Source: Palsa-504 sp963756575 (GTDB lineage Bacteria; Actinomycetota; Actinomycetes; Streptosporangiales; Streptosporangiaceae). From it: 64,000 nucleotides of DNA. Shown here piece by piece: positions 1 to 8,593 of the stretch. How positions within the stretch are numbered: the stretch's first letter is position 1; every line of letters starts with the position of its first letter. The stretch covers positions 558,001 to 622,000 of the forward strand of contig CAVWOM010000016.1 in assembly GCA_963756575.1 (NCBI GenBank), read 5' to 3'. The notes beneath the pieces are model-generated. The model saw only the letters and a list, made by a program, of their open reading frames with translations, was not told where the DNA came from and made no database searches. The translations under genes and the position numbers were made by a program.

Positions 1-513
1 ACCGGCGACGACGGCCGGGCGATGCTCTACGTGACGGCTCTGAACTACGTCAGCGGCAACCTCGACGCGGTGCACGAGATGCTCGCCCATCCCTGCGCGG
101 TGCCGGGGCTGTCCGACGGCGGCGCGCATGTGGGCACGATCAGCGACGCCAGCTTCCCGACGACCCTGCTCACCCACTGGACGCGAGACCGCGATCGCGG
201 CCGCTTCGGAGTCGAGTACATCGTCGCGCGGCAGGCGCGCGATACCGCCCGGTCCGTTGGATTGCATGACCGCGGCGTGCTCGCCCCCGGCTACCGGGCC
301 GACGTGAACGTCATCGACACCGGGCGCCTGCGGCTGCGCCGCCCGGAGATGGCTTTCGATCTCCCCGGCGGCGGGCACCGGCTCCTGCAGCGCGCCGAAG
401 GCTACCTGCACACGTTCGTCCGCGGCCAGGAAACCTACGCTGACGGCCAGCCCGCCGGCGCCCTGCCCGGCCGCCTGATCCGCGGGGCCCAGCCCGCCCC
501 GTCACCGTCCTGA
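1..513 (+). CDS. Amidohydrolase, N-acyl-D-amino-acid deacylase type (3' part only)
   Basis: This is the C-terminal ~170 residues of a metal-dependent amidohydrolase; the frame is open from base 1, so the gene starts upstream of the window. The fragment has LSDGGAHVG, the late metal-binding Asp/His segment of the D-aminoacylase branch, then a GVLAPGYRADVNVID segment, which is the usual end of the barrel and return to the composite beta domain. Family knowledge suggests hydrolysis of N-acylated D-amino acids or a related amide in the cytoplasm. The substrate cannot be read from a fragment. It converges on the SGNH gene, with a hairpin between them. A second amidohydrolase of the same broad class lies at 60815-62314. 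Confidence 0.8.
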   Translation, partial: TGDDGRAMLYVTALNYVSGNLDAVHEMLAHPCAVPGLSDGGAHVGTISDASFPTTLLTHWTRDRDRGRFGVEYIVARQARDTARSVGLHDRGVLAPGYRADVNVIDTGRLRLRRPEMAFDLPGGGHRLLQRAEGYLHTFVRGQETYADGQPAGALPGRLIRGAQPAPSPS

Positions 514-546
514 CCACACGAGGGGGGACGGGGGCGCGCGCCTAGG

Positions 547-576
547 CCGTTCGGTCAAATATTTTAGGCCGAACGG
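547..576. terminator. Hairpin between convergent genes
   Basis: CCGTTCGG (547-554) and CCGAACGG (569-576) form an 8-bp stem around an A/T-rich loop. It lies 33 bases after the amidohydrolase stop and overlaps the true 3' end of the SGNH gene. There is no U-tract, so termination is inferred from position and symmetry. Confidence 0.4.
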
Positions 577-1287
577 GGCAGGCTGACCGTGGCCATGAGG
601 GCTCGAGCCCAGTCGCGGTAGCCGTCCTGGCTAGGGTGGAAGCGGTCGGAGGCGAACTTGCCCGCCCAGGGGGGGCGTGAAGTTCGCGGAGATCTCGGCG
701 ACGGGCAGGGCGCGAGCCGCGGCGGCGGCGTGAATGGTGCGGTTGATCCGGTTCACGTAGGGCACGCTGGCCCGGCCGAGGAAGCCCCAGCAGCCGGCCG
801 GGCGCGGCAGGTCGAGCAGGACGGTGTGGCCGGGAAGCGCCGCGATCAGCGCGCGCAGGTCGGCGAACAGCTTGCCTGGGCTGGTGTACAGGATGTCGTT
901 GACACCGACGCCGCAGGTCACCAGGGCAGCGCCGGCCGGGATCCGGGGCAGCTGGGTACTGATCACGTCGCGGGTGAGCGAGCCGGAGACGGACAGGTTG
1001 AGGACCCGCCAGGGCTGGCCGCTCTGCTCGCGGAGCCCGGCCAGGACCTGGCCGACGTAGCCGCCGTCGGGGGTGGGCGCGCCGAGGCCCTGGGCGGTCG
1101 AGTCACCGAGCACCACCCACAGCGGGCCGTCCAGCCCGAGCACCTGGTCGTTGTGGGACTGCCAGTGGCGGGCGAACGCGGCGCAATCCTCGCGCATCGC
1201 GTTGACGCCGTCGGCCCAGCGGCCGAACGGGCCGGCCCGCAGCCCGGAGAACTCCGCGGCCGGGGTCCGGGTCACGTACGACCCCAT
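564..1287 (-). pseudogene. SGNH/GDSL hydrolase, frameshifted before the catalytic His
   Basis: An SGNH-fold esterase/lipase-like protein. Block I is GDSTAQGLG with the nucleophile Ser, and block III is GVGVND. The reading frame runs correctly to ANFTPP and then shifts at a run of seven G (669-675). Removing one G restores PWAGKFASDRFHPSQDGY and a stop at 564-566, which includes the block V Asp/His pair. As written, the frame ends at 631 without the catalytic His. The start is taken at the ATG at 1287 (MGSYVTRTPA), where similarity to actinobacterial members begins; upstream in-frame ATGs look like extension. It is either a sequencing or assembly error in a homopolymer, or a recent inactivation. 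Confidence 0.75.
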
Positions 1288-1529
1288 GGTGGCGACGATC
1301 TCGACCGGCGAGCGGCGCGGGACGCCGGCCCGGCCGCCCGCGCCGGTCAAGGCCATGGCCCAGGCCGGGCGTGAAACCGCCGGCATCCGCTGCATGCTCG
1401 CCCCCAGAGAAACGGTGGACACAGGACAAATGACGCTAAGCGAGCACATGGACAGATGTCAACGCGACGGCGTACGGACGGCGCGTTCCCCGGCTCGCCC
1501 CGATCCAGGTGGTCACGGGGCGCTGGCCG

Positions 1530-1880
1530 TCAGCTGGTCTGGAGCACGAGGCCTAGCGGCCGGCCGACGATGCCGACGAGGCGGCCGGTTTCCGCGGCCA
1601 GGTCCTGTAACGCGAACGCCTTGATGACCTCACCGCCGGCCAGGGCCCGGGCCAGCTCGCCGGTCCGGGAGGCCTGCATCCGGATGCGGACAGCGAACTC
1701 GGCCAGCGTCTCGTCCATGGACAGCACGGCACCCAGCCGCCGGACTACCTCGCCCGCAGGCTGGCTGCCCACCGGAGCGAGCAGATGCCGGTCCGACCGC
1801 CACGCCAGCGCCTGCGGCCAGGTGACGGAGAACTCAGTTTCGGTTGCCACGCGAATCAGGCTCCCACACACGTCCGGCAA
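1530..1880 (-). pseudogene. Fragment resembling the N-terminus of an AlkZ/HTH_42 winged-helix protein
   Basis: A 116-residue open frame. Its first half (TWPQALAWRSDRHLL, later a VIKAFA segment) resembles the start of the winged-helix AlkZ/YcaQ family, where a TW..ALAWR motif is followed by an LVKTWAMRG-type segment. Full family members are about 350-400 residues; here similarity stops after VIKAFA and nothing downstream in any frame continues it. I read it as a truncated remnant. Recognition is by eye and weak; it could be an unrelated small hypothetical gene. Confidence 0.35.
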
Positions 1881-1972
1881 CTCGGCGCAGGCTGGGCCAG
1901 ACCCAGCCGAGGTGCCCTCAGGGCACCAGACAGAATCCGGCGCTCACGCCTGATGTGGGTTATCGTGCCTGG

Positions 1973-4685
1973 GTGCCAGCCGACTACGGGAAGATCCGCG
2001 AGGAGAACATGGCCAGGTACGGCTGGGACACCGCCGTGCTCGACCTGCTCGGCCAGTTGTACAGCGAGCGGACCCACTTCATCTTCGAGCTGATCCAGAA
2101 CGCCGAGGACGCCGGCGCGACCGAGGTGGCCTTCGAGCTGTTCGCGGACCGGCTCGAGCTGCGGCACGACGGGCGGCCGTTCACCGAGGCGGACGTGCGC
2201 GGGGTCTGCGGGGTCGGCCAGGGCGGGAAGGCGGCGGACCTTACCGCGATCGGGCAGTTCGGCATCGGCTTCAAGGCGGTGTACGCGTACACCAGGACCC
2301 CCCAGGTGCACAGCGGGGACGAGCACTTCAGGATCGAGAACTTCGTCCGGCCGTTCGCCGCGGAGCCAGTGTCCGCGGAACTGGCCGGGACTGGCGGGAC
2401 GCTGTTCGTCTTCCCCTTCGACCACGACACGGTGCCCGCCGCGGTCGCCGCCGCCGAGATCGGCGCGGCGCTGACCGCGCTCCAGCCCCGGGTCCTGCTG
2501 TTCCTGCGGAGTATCCGGCGGCTACGGCTCGATGGTGCCGGGGTGCCCTCGACAGTGGTCGAGCGTACAGTGGTGTCGGGAAGCACAGGGGTAGGCGGGG
2601 TCAGCAGGAACGGCGGGCGGCGCGTCACGCTGCGCGGGGGCCCCGGACGGCGCGAGGAGTGGCTGGTCTGGTCGCGTCAGGCGGAGGGCCTGGGACCGGC
2701 GGCGCCGCCGGTGGAGATCGCTTTCCGCAGCGAGGGCGGGCGGCTGGTGCCGTGCGAGAGCTCGCCGCTGGTGGTGTTCTTCCCGACCGAGAAGGAGACG
2801 TTCCTCGGCTTCCTGGTGCAGGGGCCGTACCGGACGACGCCGGCCCGGGACAACGTGCCCGGACAGGATCCGTCCAACCAGGTGCTGGTGGCCGAGACGG
2901 CCGGGCTGCTGTGCGACGTGCTGCGTCAGCTCCGGGACGAGGAACTGCTCACCGCCGAGGTGCTGCAGGCGCTGCCGCTGGACGCGGCGCGGTTCGCGCC
3001 CGGGACCATGTTCGCGCCGCTGTTCGAGGCGGTGGCCGATCTGGTGGCGGCCGAGCCGCTGATACCGGTGAACGGCGGGCGGTTACGGCGTGTCCGTGGA
3101 GCTGGAGCTGGCCGATCGCCCGGAGGTGCGCGAGCTGCTCTCACCCGGCCAGCTGGGCACGCTGCTCGGCGCGGGCCGGCCGGTCAGCTTCACCGGCGCG
3201 TCCATCTCGGAGCGGCACACCCCGGCGCTGTGGCGCTACCTGCGGGACGAGATCGGCCTGGACGAGATCACGCCGGAGGAGGTGCTGGCCCGGATGGCCG
3301 GCGACTTCCTGTCCGCGCAGTCCGACGAGTGGATGGTGCGCTTCTACGCCTTCCTGTTCACCGACTCCGCTCTGTGGGAGCCTGCCCGGGCGAAACCGGT
3401 GATCCGGCTCGAGGACGGGCGCCAGGTGGTGCCCGTCGACGGTCAGGGGCGCCCGGTGGTCTACCTGCCCGGGGCCGCCGCCAGCCGCATGCCCACCGTG
3501 CGGCGGGCCATCGCGGCCGCGCCGGGCGCCCGCCCGTTCCTGGCTGCGCTGAACCTGGCCGAACCCGACGTGGTAGCCGAGGCACTCCAGTTCGTGCTGC
3601 CCCGGTACGACGACCTAGAGCTGGCAAAACTCGATCTGGCCCAGCACGATGCCGACCTGGAAACCGTGGTGCGGGCGCTGGACGAGGCGGCCGCCGGGCC
3701 CCGGGCGGAGCTGCTGGAGCGGCTGGCGCGGACCGCCTTCCTGATCGGGGAGAACGCCGCGACCGGCGAGCAGTGCCTGCGGCCCCCGCCGCGGCTTTAC
3801 CAGCGGAGCAAGGAGCTCGAGGTCTACTTCGAGGCGAACCCGGACGCCTGGTTCGCCGGTGACAGGTACGGGCCGTGGCTGGCCCAGCTGCGCGGGATGG
3901 GCGTGCGCCCGGACGTCGAGGTGCGCGCGCGGACCCCGAACCAGCTCGGGTACGTGGTCATCACCTTGGAGTTCGGCCGGAACGAGCGCGGCCTGGGCGG
4001 CTTCGACCCGGCCGCGGAGATCGACGGCCTGGCCTTCGCGCTGGAGCACCCCGGCTACGCCCGCTCGGAATTCGTCTGGAACGTGCTGCTCGCGCCGAAC
4101 CGGCGGCTGGTGGCCGGCGTCGTCGAGCACTCGGTGCTGCCGTCATTCGCCGACGTTACCCAGGAGAGCGCCCGCTCGGCGATCGCCGCCATCGCCGACG
4201 GCCAGGCGTGGCTGCCGGGCCGGGACGGGACGTTCCGGCGGCCGGCCGAGGTCTCCCTGGACGACCTGCCGCCCACGTTCGCGCGGGACGAGGGGCTGGC
4301 GCAGGCCCTCGGCATGCTCCAGCCCGTGGTCGGCCTGGCGGCGCAGCGGCTCGGGGTACCGGCCGAGGTGCTATGGGGCCTGAGCGCCCACCCGGACCTG
4401 GTGACGCTGGTCGAGCGCGAGCTCGCGGCTCGCAGGCCGGCCGCGAGGCCGGCCGCGATCAGGGCGAGCGGTAGCGCTGCGGGTTCGAGCGGGATGTCCA
4501 GCGGTCGGTGCACGCCTGGGCGTCCTTGCAGTACCAGCGCAGGTCGGCGCACGCGTGGCCGCCGTCCGGCACCATCAGGCCGAGCGGGAGTTCGAGGCCG
4601 CACATCGCGCACCTCGCTACCTGCAGGCCACGACGGCCACCGCCTTGCTGTTGCGCTGACGCAGCTGACAAGTCTGCGGTCATAG
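1973..4685 (+). pseudogene. Sacsin N-terminal-type ATP-binding protein, frameshifted and short at the 3' end
   Basis: A large protein with an N-terminal GHKL-type ATPase region of the sacsin type: an ADYGKIREENMARYGWD opening, THFIFELIQNAEDAGA (N box, Mg-binding Asn) and GQFGIGFKAVY (G box). The start is taken at the GTG at 1973. The first frame runs to LIPVNGG near 3080. The protein then continues in the +1 frame (VSVELELADRPEVRELLSP from 3090) to about 4440, so one base is in excess near 3081-3089. After LVERELAARRPA the frame runs antisense through the next gene to a stop at 4685, so the real protein probably ends near 4450, and a C-terminal domain common in larger relatives (DUF3883-like) is not visible. 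Some sacsin-type ATPases sit in defence loci, but nothing nearby supports that here. Confidence 0.7.
4459..4683 (-). CDS. Small Cys/His-rich protein conserved in actinobacteria
   Basis: A 74-residue protein. The core is CAMCGLELPLGLMVPDGG, then CADLRWYCKDAQACTDRW, so several Cys (CxxC and C-x6-C-type pairs) could bind zinc. I recognise it as a small conserved actinobacterial family without assigned function. The start at 4683 is supported by GGGGAGGAACT directly upstream. Its coding strand is antisense to the 3' tail of the sacsin-type frame, which argues that the tail is not translated. Confidence 0.65.
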   Translation of the reverse strand: MTADLSAASAQQQGGGRRGLQVARCAMCGLELPLGLMVPDGGHACADLRWYCKDAQACTDRWTSRSNPQRYRSP

Positions 4686-4842
4686 TTCCTCCCCGGCGGG
4701 CATCCACCCTTATCCCTCGATGCCCTGGCAGTCCAGGCAGCTGGGACTGGTGGTGCTTCCCGGCTGCAGGCTGACGAAACGCGCTTCGCGGCAAAAGCGT
4801 GAATTGGTACTAAAGAGAAGCATAACCGCAGGGAGGCGCTCG

Positions 4843-5838
4843 TCAGAGGCGTACGAGCATCTTGCCGGTGTTACCGCCGCGGAGCAGGTCAATGAAGGCG
4901 CCGGGAGCCTGGGCGAGGCCGTCCACGACGGTCTCGGCGTGGGTGAGCTGGCCGCCGGCGAGCCAGCCGCTGACGTCGGAGACCATGGCGGGCATCCGGT
5001 CCCCGTGGTCGACGATGATGAACCCGCGCAGCGTGAGGCGCTTGCTGACGGCCAGGCCGAGGTTCCTGGGGCCCGCGGGCGGCTGGGTGGCGTTGTAGTT
5101 GGCGATCGCGCCGCACATGGCGACCCGGCCGTGGTTCCTGAGCACGACCAGGGCCGCGTCCAGGTGATCGGCTCCGACGTTGTCGAAGTAGACGTCGATG
5201 CCGTCCGGTGCCGCCTCGCGCAGCTGGTCCATGACCGAGCCGTCGCGGTAGTTGAACGCGGCGTCGAACCCGATCTCGCGAAGCCAGCGGACCTTTTCAT
5301 CGCTCCCGGCGCTGCCGATGACCCGCCCGGCGCCCTTGAGCTTGGCGATCTGGCCGGCCATGCTGCCCACCGCGCCGGCCGCGCCGGACACGAACACCAC
5401 CTCGCCCGGCTTGAACGCGGCGATGTCGAGCAGCCCCACGTAGGCGGTCAGCGTGGTCATGCCGAGGACGCCCAGGTAGGCCGACGGGGACAGGCCCTTT
5501 TCCGGGGTCACCTTCCGCGCCTGGCGGGCCGGCAGCACCGCCTCGTCCCGCCAGCCCAGCATGTGCAGGACCAGGTCGCCCTCTTTCAGGTCCGCTGAGC
5601 GGGACTCGGTGACCTCGCCGATCGCGCCGCCCTCCAGCGGCTCGCCCAGCCGGAACGACGGGACGTAGGACGGCACGTCGTTCATCCGGCCGCGCATGTA
5701 GGGATCGACCGACATGAACAGGTTGCGGACCCGGATCTCCCCGTCGGCGAGGCCGGGCCGGGCCGCCTCGGTCAGCGCGAAGTTGTCTTCCGTGGGCCAG
5801 CCGGAGGGTCGTGAGGCGAGGACGATCTGGCGTGGCAT
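4843..5838 (-). CDS. NADP-dependent MDR-family oxidoreductase (zinc-less)
   Basis: A zinc-independent medium-chain reductase of the leukotriene-B4 12-hydroxydehydrogenase/CurA group, reducing C=C bonds of enones with NADPH in the cytosol. Seen: the N-terminal SVDPYMRGRM segment typical of this branch; the Rossmann motif VSGAAGAVGSMAGQIAKLKG; FNYRDG and the YFDNVGADHLDAAL segment; and a GFIIVDH tail. 331 residues is normal. The start is the inner ATG at 5838, with GGAGGAACC just upstream, rather than the ATG nine codons earlier. It is divergent from the acyl-CoA ligase, with 93 bp between the two starts. Substrate unknown. Confidence 0.85.
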   Translation of the reverse strand: MPRQIVLASRPSGWPTEDNFALTEAARPGLADGEIRVRNLFMSVDPYMRGRMNDVPSYVPSFRLGEPLEGGAIGEVTESRSADLKEGDLVLHMLGWRDEAVLPARQARKVTPEKGLSPSAYLGVLGMTTLTAYVGLLDIAAFKPGEVVFVSGAAGAVGSMAGQIAKLKGAGRVIGSAGSDEKVRWLREIGFDAAFNYRDGSVMDQLREAAPDGIDVYFDNVGADHLDAALVVLRNHGRVAMCGAIANYNATQPPAGPRNLGLAVSKRLTLRGFIIVDHGDRMPAMVSDVSGWLAGGQLTHAETVVDGLAQAPGAFIDLLRGGNTGKMLVRL

Positions 5839-5931
5839 GGTTCCTCCGCGGGCAACAATGGACAAAGGGCGTTACGCGGTCTTAACGTACCGTCCGGTAA
5901 GTACGGGCTGCCAGCGAAGATGAGGGCGTAC

Positions 5932-7566
5932 ATGATCCGCAGCACCATGCAGGACTATCAGCTCACGATCAGTGCGATCATGCGGCATGGTGCCCGGGTG
6001 TACCCGGGCAGTGAGTGCGTGACCTGGACCGGATCCGGGACCCGGCGGGCGAGCTACGCGCAGGTCGCGCAGAACGCGGCCCGGCTGGCCGGGGCGCTGG
6101 CCCGGCTGGGTATCGGGCGCGGTGACCCGGTGGGCACGTTCATGTGGAACAACCAGGAGCACTTGGAGGCGTACTTCGGCGTGCCCGGCATGGGCGCGGT
6201 CCTGCATACGCTCAACATCCGGCTGCCCGGCGCCCAGGTGGCCCAGATCGCCGCCCACGCCGGCGACCGGATCATCATCGTGGACGACACGCTGGTCCCG
6301 CTGCTGGGCAAGATCGCCGGCGAGCTGGCCTCGGTGGAGGCGTTCATCGTCAACGGCGCCGGCGACGCGTCCGCGCTCGAGGGCCGGGTTCCGGTGCTGC
6401 GCTATGGCGAGCTGCTGGCGGCCGAGTCCGGTGAGTACGACTGGCCCGAGCTCAGCGAGCGCGACGCCGCGCTGATGTGCTACACCAGCGGGACGACCGG
6501 GGACCCCAAGGGCGTGGTGTACTCCCACCGGTCGACCTACCTGCACGCGATGGCGGTGATGGCCGCCTCGGTCCTGGGCATTACCGAGGCCGACCGGGCG
6601 ATGGCCATCGTGCCGATGTTCCACGCCAACGCGTGGGGGATGCCGTACTCCGCCTTCCTGTCCGGCGCCACGCTCCAGATGCCCGGCCCGTTCCTGCAGC
6701 CGGAGCACCTGACCGCGTTCATCGCGGCCGAGCGGACCACGGTCACCTCCGGGGTGCCGACGATCTGGAGCGCCATCTACAACTACGGCGAGGACCACGA
6801 GATCGACCTGTCCTCGCTGCGGATCGGCAACTCGGGCGGCTCGGCCGCGCCCCGGATCCTGCTCGAGCGGTTCGCCGAGCGCTACGGCTTGCGGATCATC
6901 CAGGGCTGGGGCATGACCGAGATGAGCCCGGTCGGCGGCCTGGCCCTGCCGCCCGCGGGCGTCGAGCCGGGCACGGCGGAAGACGTGGACTGGCGGATGC
7001 GGGCGGGCCGGATCCTGCACGGGGTCGAGATGCGGATCGTCGGCTCCGACGGCGAGGAACGGCCCCGGGACGGCGAGAGCGAGGGCGAGATCGAGGTCCG
7101 CGGCCCCTGGGTCACCGGCTCGTACCACAACGACCCGGCGCCGGAGAAGTTCCGCGACGGCTGGCTGCGCACCGGCGACGTGGGCACGCTCGACGAACGG
7201 GGCTTCTTCACCATCACCGACCGGATCAAGGACGTGATCAAGTCCGGCGGGGAGTGGATCTCCTCGGTGGACCTGGAGAACGAGCTGATGGCGCACCCGT
7301 CCGTGCAGGAGGCGGCGGTGATCGGGATCCCGGACAAGCGCTGGGGCGAGCGTCCGCTGGCCTGCGTGGTGCTGCGGGCCGGGGCCAAGGCCGACGCCGC
7401 CGAGCTGGCCGCCTACCTCGGCGGCAAGGTGGCCCGCTGGCAGGTGCCGGAGTACTGGACGTTCGTACCGGAGATCCCCAAGACCGCCGTCGGCAAGTTC
7501 GACAAGAAGGTGCTCCGCGCCCGCGACGCCGACGGCGAGCTGACGGTCGAGCGGCTGGGCGAGTAA
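5932..7566 (+). CDS. Long-chain fatty-acid-CoA ligase-type AMP-binding enzyme
   Basis: An ANL-superfamily adenylate-forming ligase that activates a carboxylic acid as acyl-AMP and transfers it to CoA. Seen: the P-loop-like YTSGTTGDPKGVVYSH; GWGMTEMSP; GWLRTGDVG; DRIKDVIKSGGEWIS; and the C-terminal lysine in PKTAVGKFDKK. About 544 residues, full length. The opening MIRSTMQDYQLTI is typical of medium/long-chain ligases. I prefer the ATG at 5932 (GAGGG five bases upstream) to the ATG at 5920. It converges on the hpa-type genes with a 3' overlap or near-overlap. It could feed an aromatic or fatty acid into CoA-dependent catabolism; the substrate is inferred only. Confidence 0.85.
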   Translation: MIRSTMQDYQLTISAIMRHGARVYPGSECVTWTGSGTRRASYAQVAQNAARLAGALARLGIGRGDPVGTFMWNNQEHLEAYFGVPGMGAVLHTLNIRLPGAQVAQIAAHAGDRIIIVDDTLVPLLGKIAGELASVEAFIVNGAGDASALEGRVPVLRYGELLAAESGEYDWPELSERDAALMCYTSGTTGDPKGVVYSHRSTYLHAMAVMAASVLGITEADRAMAIVPMFHANAWGMPYSAFLSGATLQMPGPFLQPEHLTAFIAAERTTVTSGVPTIWSAIYNYGEDHEIDLSSLRIGNSGGSAAPRILLERFAERYGLRIIQGWGMTEMSPVGGLALPPAGVEPGTAEDVDWRMRAGRILHGVEMRIVGSDGEERPRDGESEGEIEVRGPWVTGSYHNDPAPEKFRDGWLRTGDVGTLDERGFFTITDRIKDVIKSGGEWISSVDLENELMAHPSVQEAAVIGIPDKRWGERPLACVVLRAGAKADAAELAAYLGGKVARWQVPEYWTFVPEIPKTAVGKFDKKVLRARDADGELTVERLGE

Positions 7567-7578
7567 GCAGGGTAACCG

Positions 7579-8591
7579 GGTGAAGCCGTCCGCGCCCACC
7601 GTTACCTCGGCGGCCTGTTCCTGGGGTACCAGGGGGCGCGGGCGGCCGTCCAGGTCGAGCACGGAGCTGGCCTCGGCGTACCAGGATTCGACCACCGGGT
7701 GGCCCCAGAAGTCACGGCGGCGCGGGTCGCGGACCGACCAGCGCAGCGCCGGGTGGCCGGGGTCGCCGGTGTAGTAGTCGCTGGTGTACAGCTCGACCCG
7801 GTGGCCGTCCGGGTCGCGCAGGTAGACGTAGAAGGCGTTGGACACGCCGTGCCGCCCGGGTCCGCGTTCGATCCGGTCCTGCTCGCGGAGCGAGCCGAGG
7901 ATGTCGCAGATCCGCAGGACCTGGTGCGATTCGTGGACGAAGAACGCGACATGGTGCAGGCGCGGCCCGTCTCCCCCGGTGAACGCCACGTCGTGCACGC
8001 TCTGCTTGCGGAACATCCAGGCCGCGTACATCCGCTGCTCGTCCTCGATCGTCTCGGACAGGCCGAAGCCCAGCGACGTGTAGTACTCATAGGCGGCCCG
8101 GACGTCGGGGACCACGATGTTGAAGTGGTCCAGCCGGGCGGGCTCGGCCCCGCGCCGCAGGTCGTAGCGCTGCTGCAGGCGCTCGGCCCAGTCCGCGGCG
8201 GCGAAGAACTCGACGGTGAAGCCGAGCGGGTCCTCGGCCCGGACGGCCTCCCCCAGGCCGGGCGTGGTCCCGGCCGGCCGCCGCTCCGTCCGCCGGCCGA
8301 GGGCCGCGAAGAACGCCTCGGCGCGGTCCAGGTCGGCCGGCGACCGCACCCGGTAGCCCAGCCGGCCGCGGCCGGGGCGGGACCGGCGCGCAGGATCAGG
8401 TTGTGGTGGATGAGCTCGTCGTACCCGCGCAGGTAGAGCTCGGTACCGGTGTCCAGGGTGACCACGAAGCCGAGCAGGTCCACGTAGAAAGCGCGGGCCC
8501 GCGCCAGGTCGGTGACGACGAGCTCGGCGTAAGCCGCGCGGACGATATCCGGGGGCGCCGGTGTCTTCGGGCCGGGGGTCTCCGGTTTCAC
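7579..8591 (-). pseudogene. hpaD: Homoprotocatechuate 2,3-dioxygenase-like extradiol dioxygenase, frameshifted
   Basis: A vicinal-oxygen-chelate (type I extradiol) dioxygenase that would open 3,4-dihydroxyphenylacetate with Fe(II) or Mn(II). The N-terminal domain (AAYAELVVTDLARARAFYVDLLG) starts at 8591. Near 8364 the frame changes, and the catalytic domain follows in another frame: DHFNIVVPD (metal His), LHHVAFFVHE (metal His), HRVELYTSDYY (metal Glu). All three ligands are present. One base appears to be missing at a GC-rich stretch. There is also no in-frame stop near the expected end (VGADGFTR, about 7580): the frame runs on antisense through the ligase gene. The gene sits 2 bp from hpaE in the same direction. 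Confidence 0.75.
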
Positions 8592-8593
8592 GG

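Noticed and set aside
1973..4685. A defence island around the sacsin-type ATPase
   Set aside because: No restriction, nuclease, helicase or phage-related neighbour; the gene is also broken.
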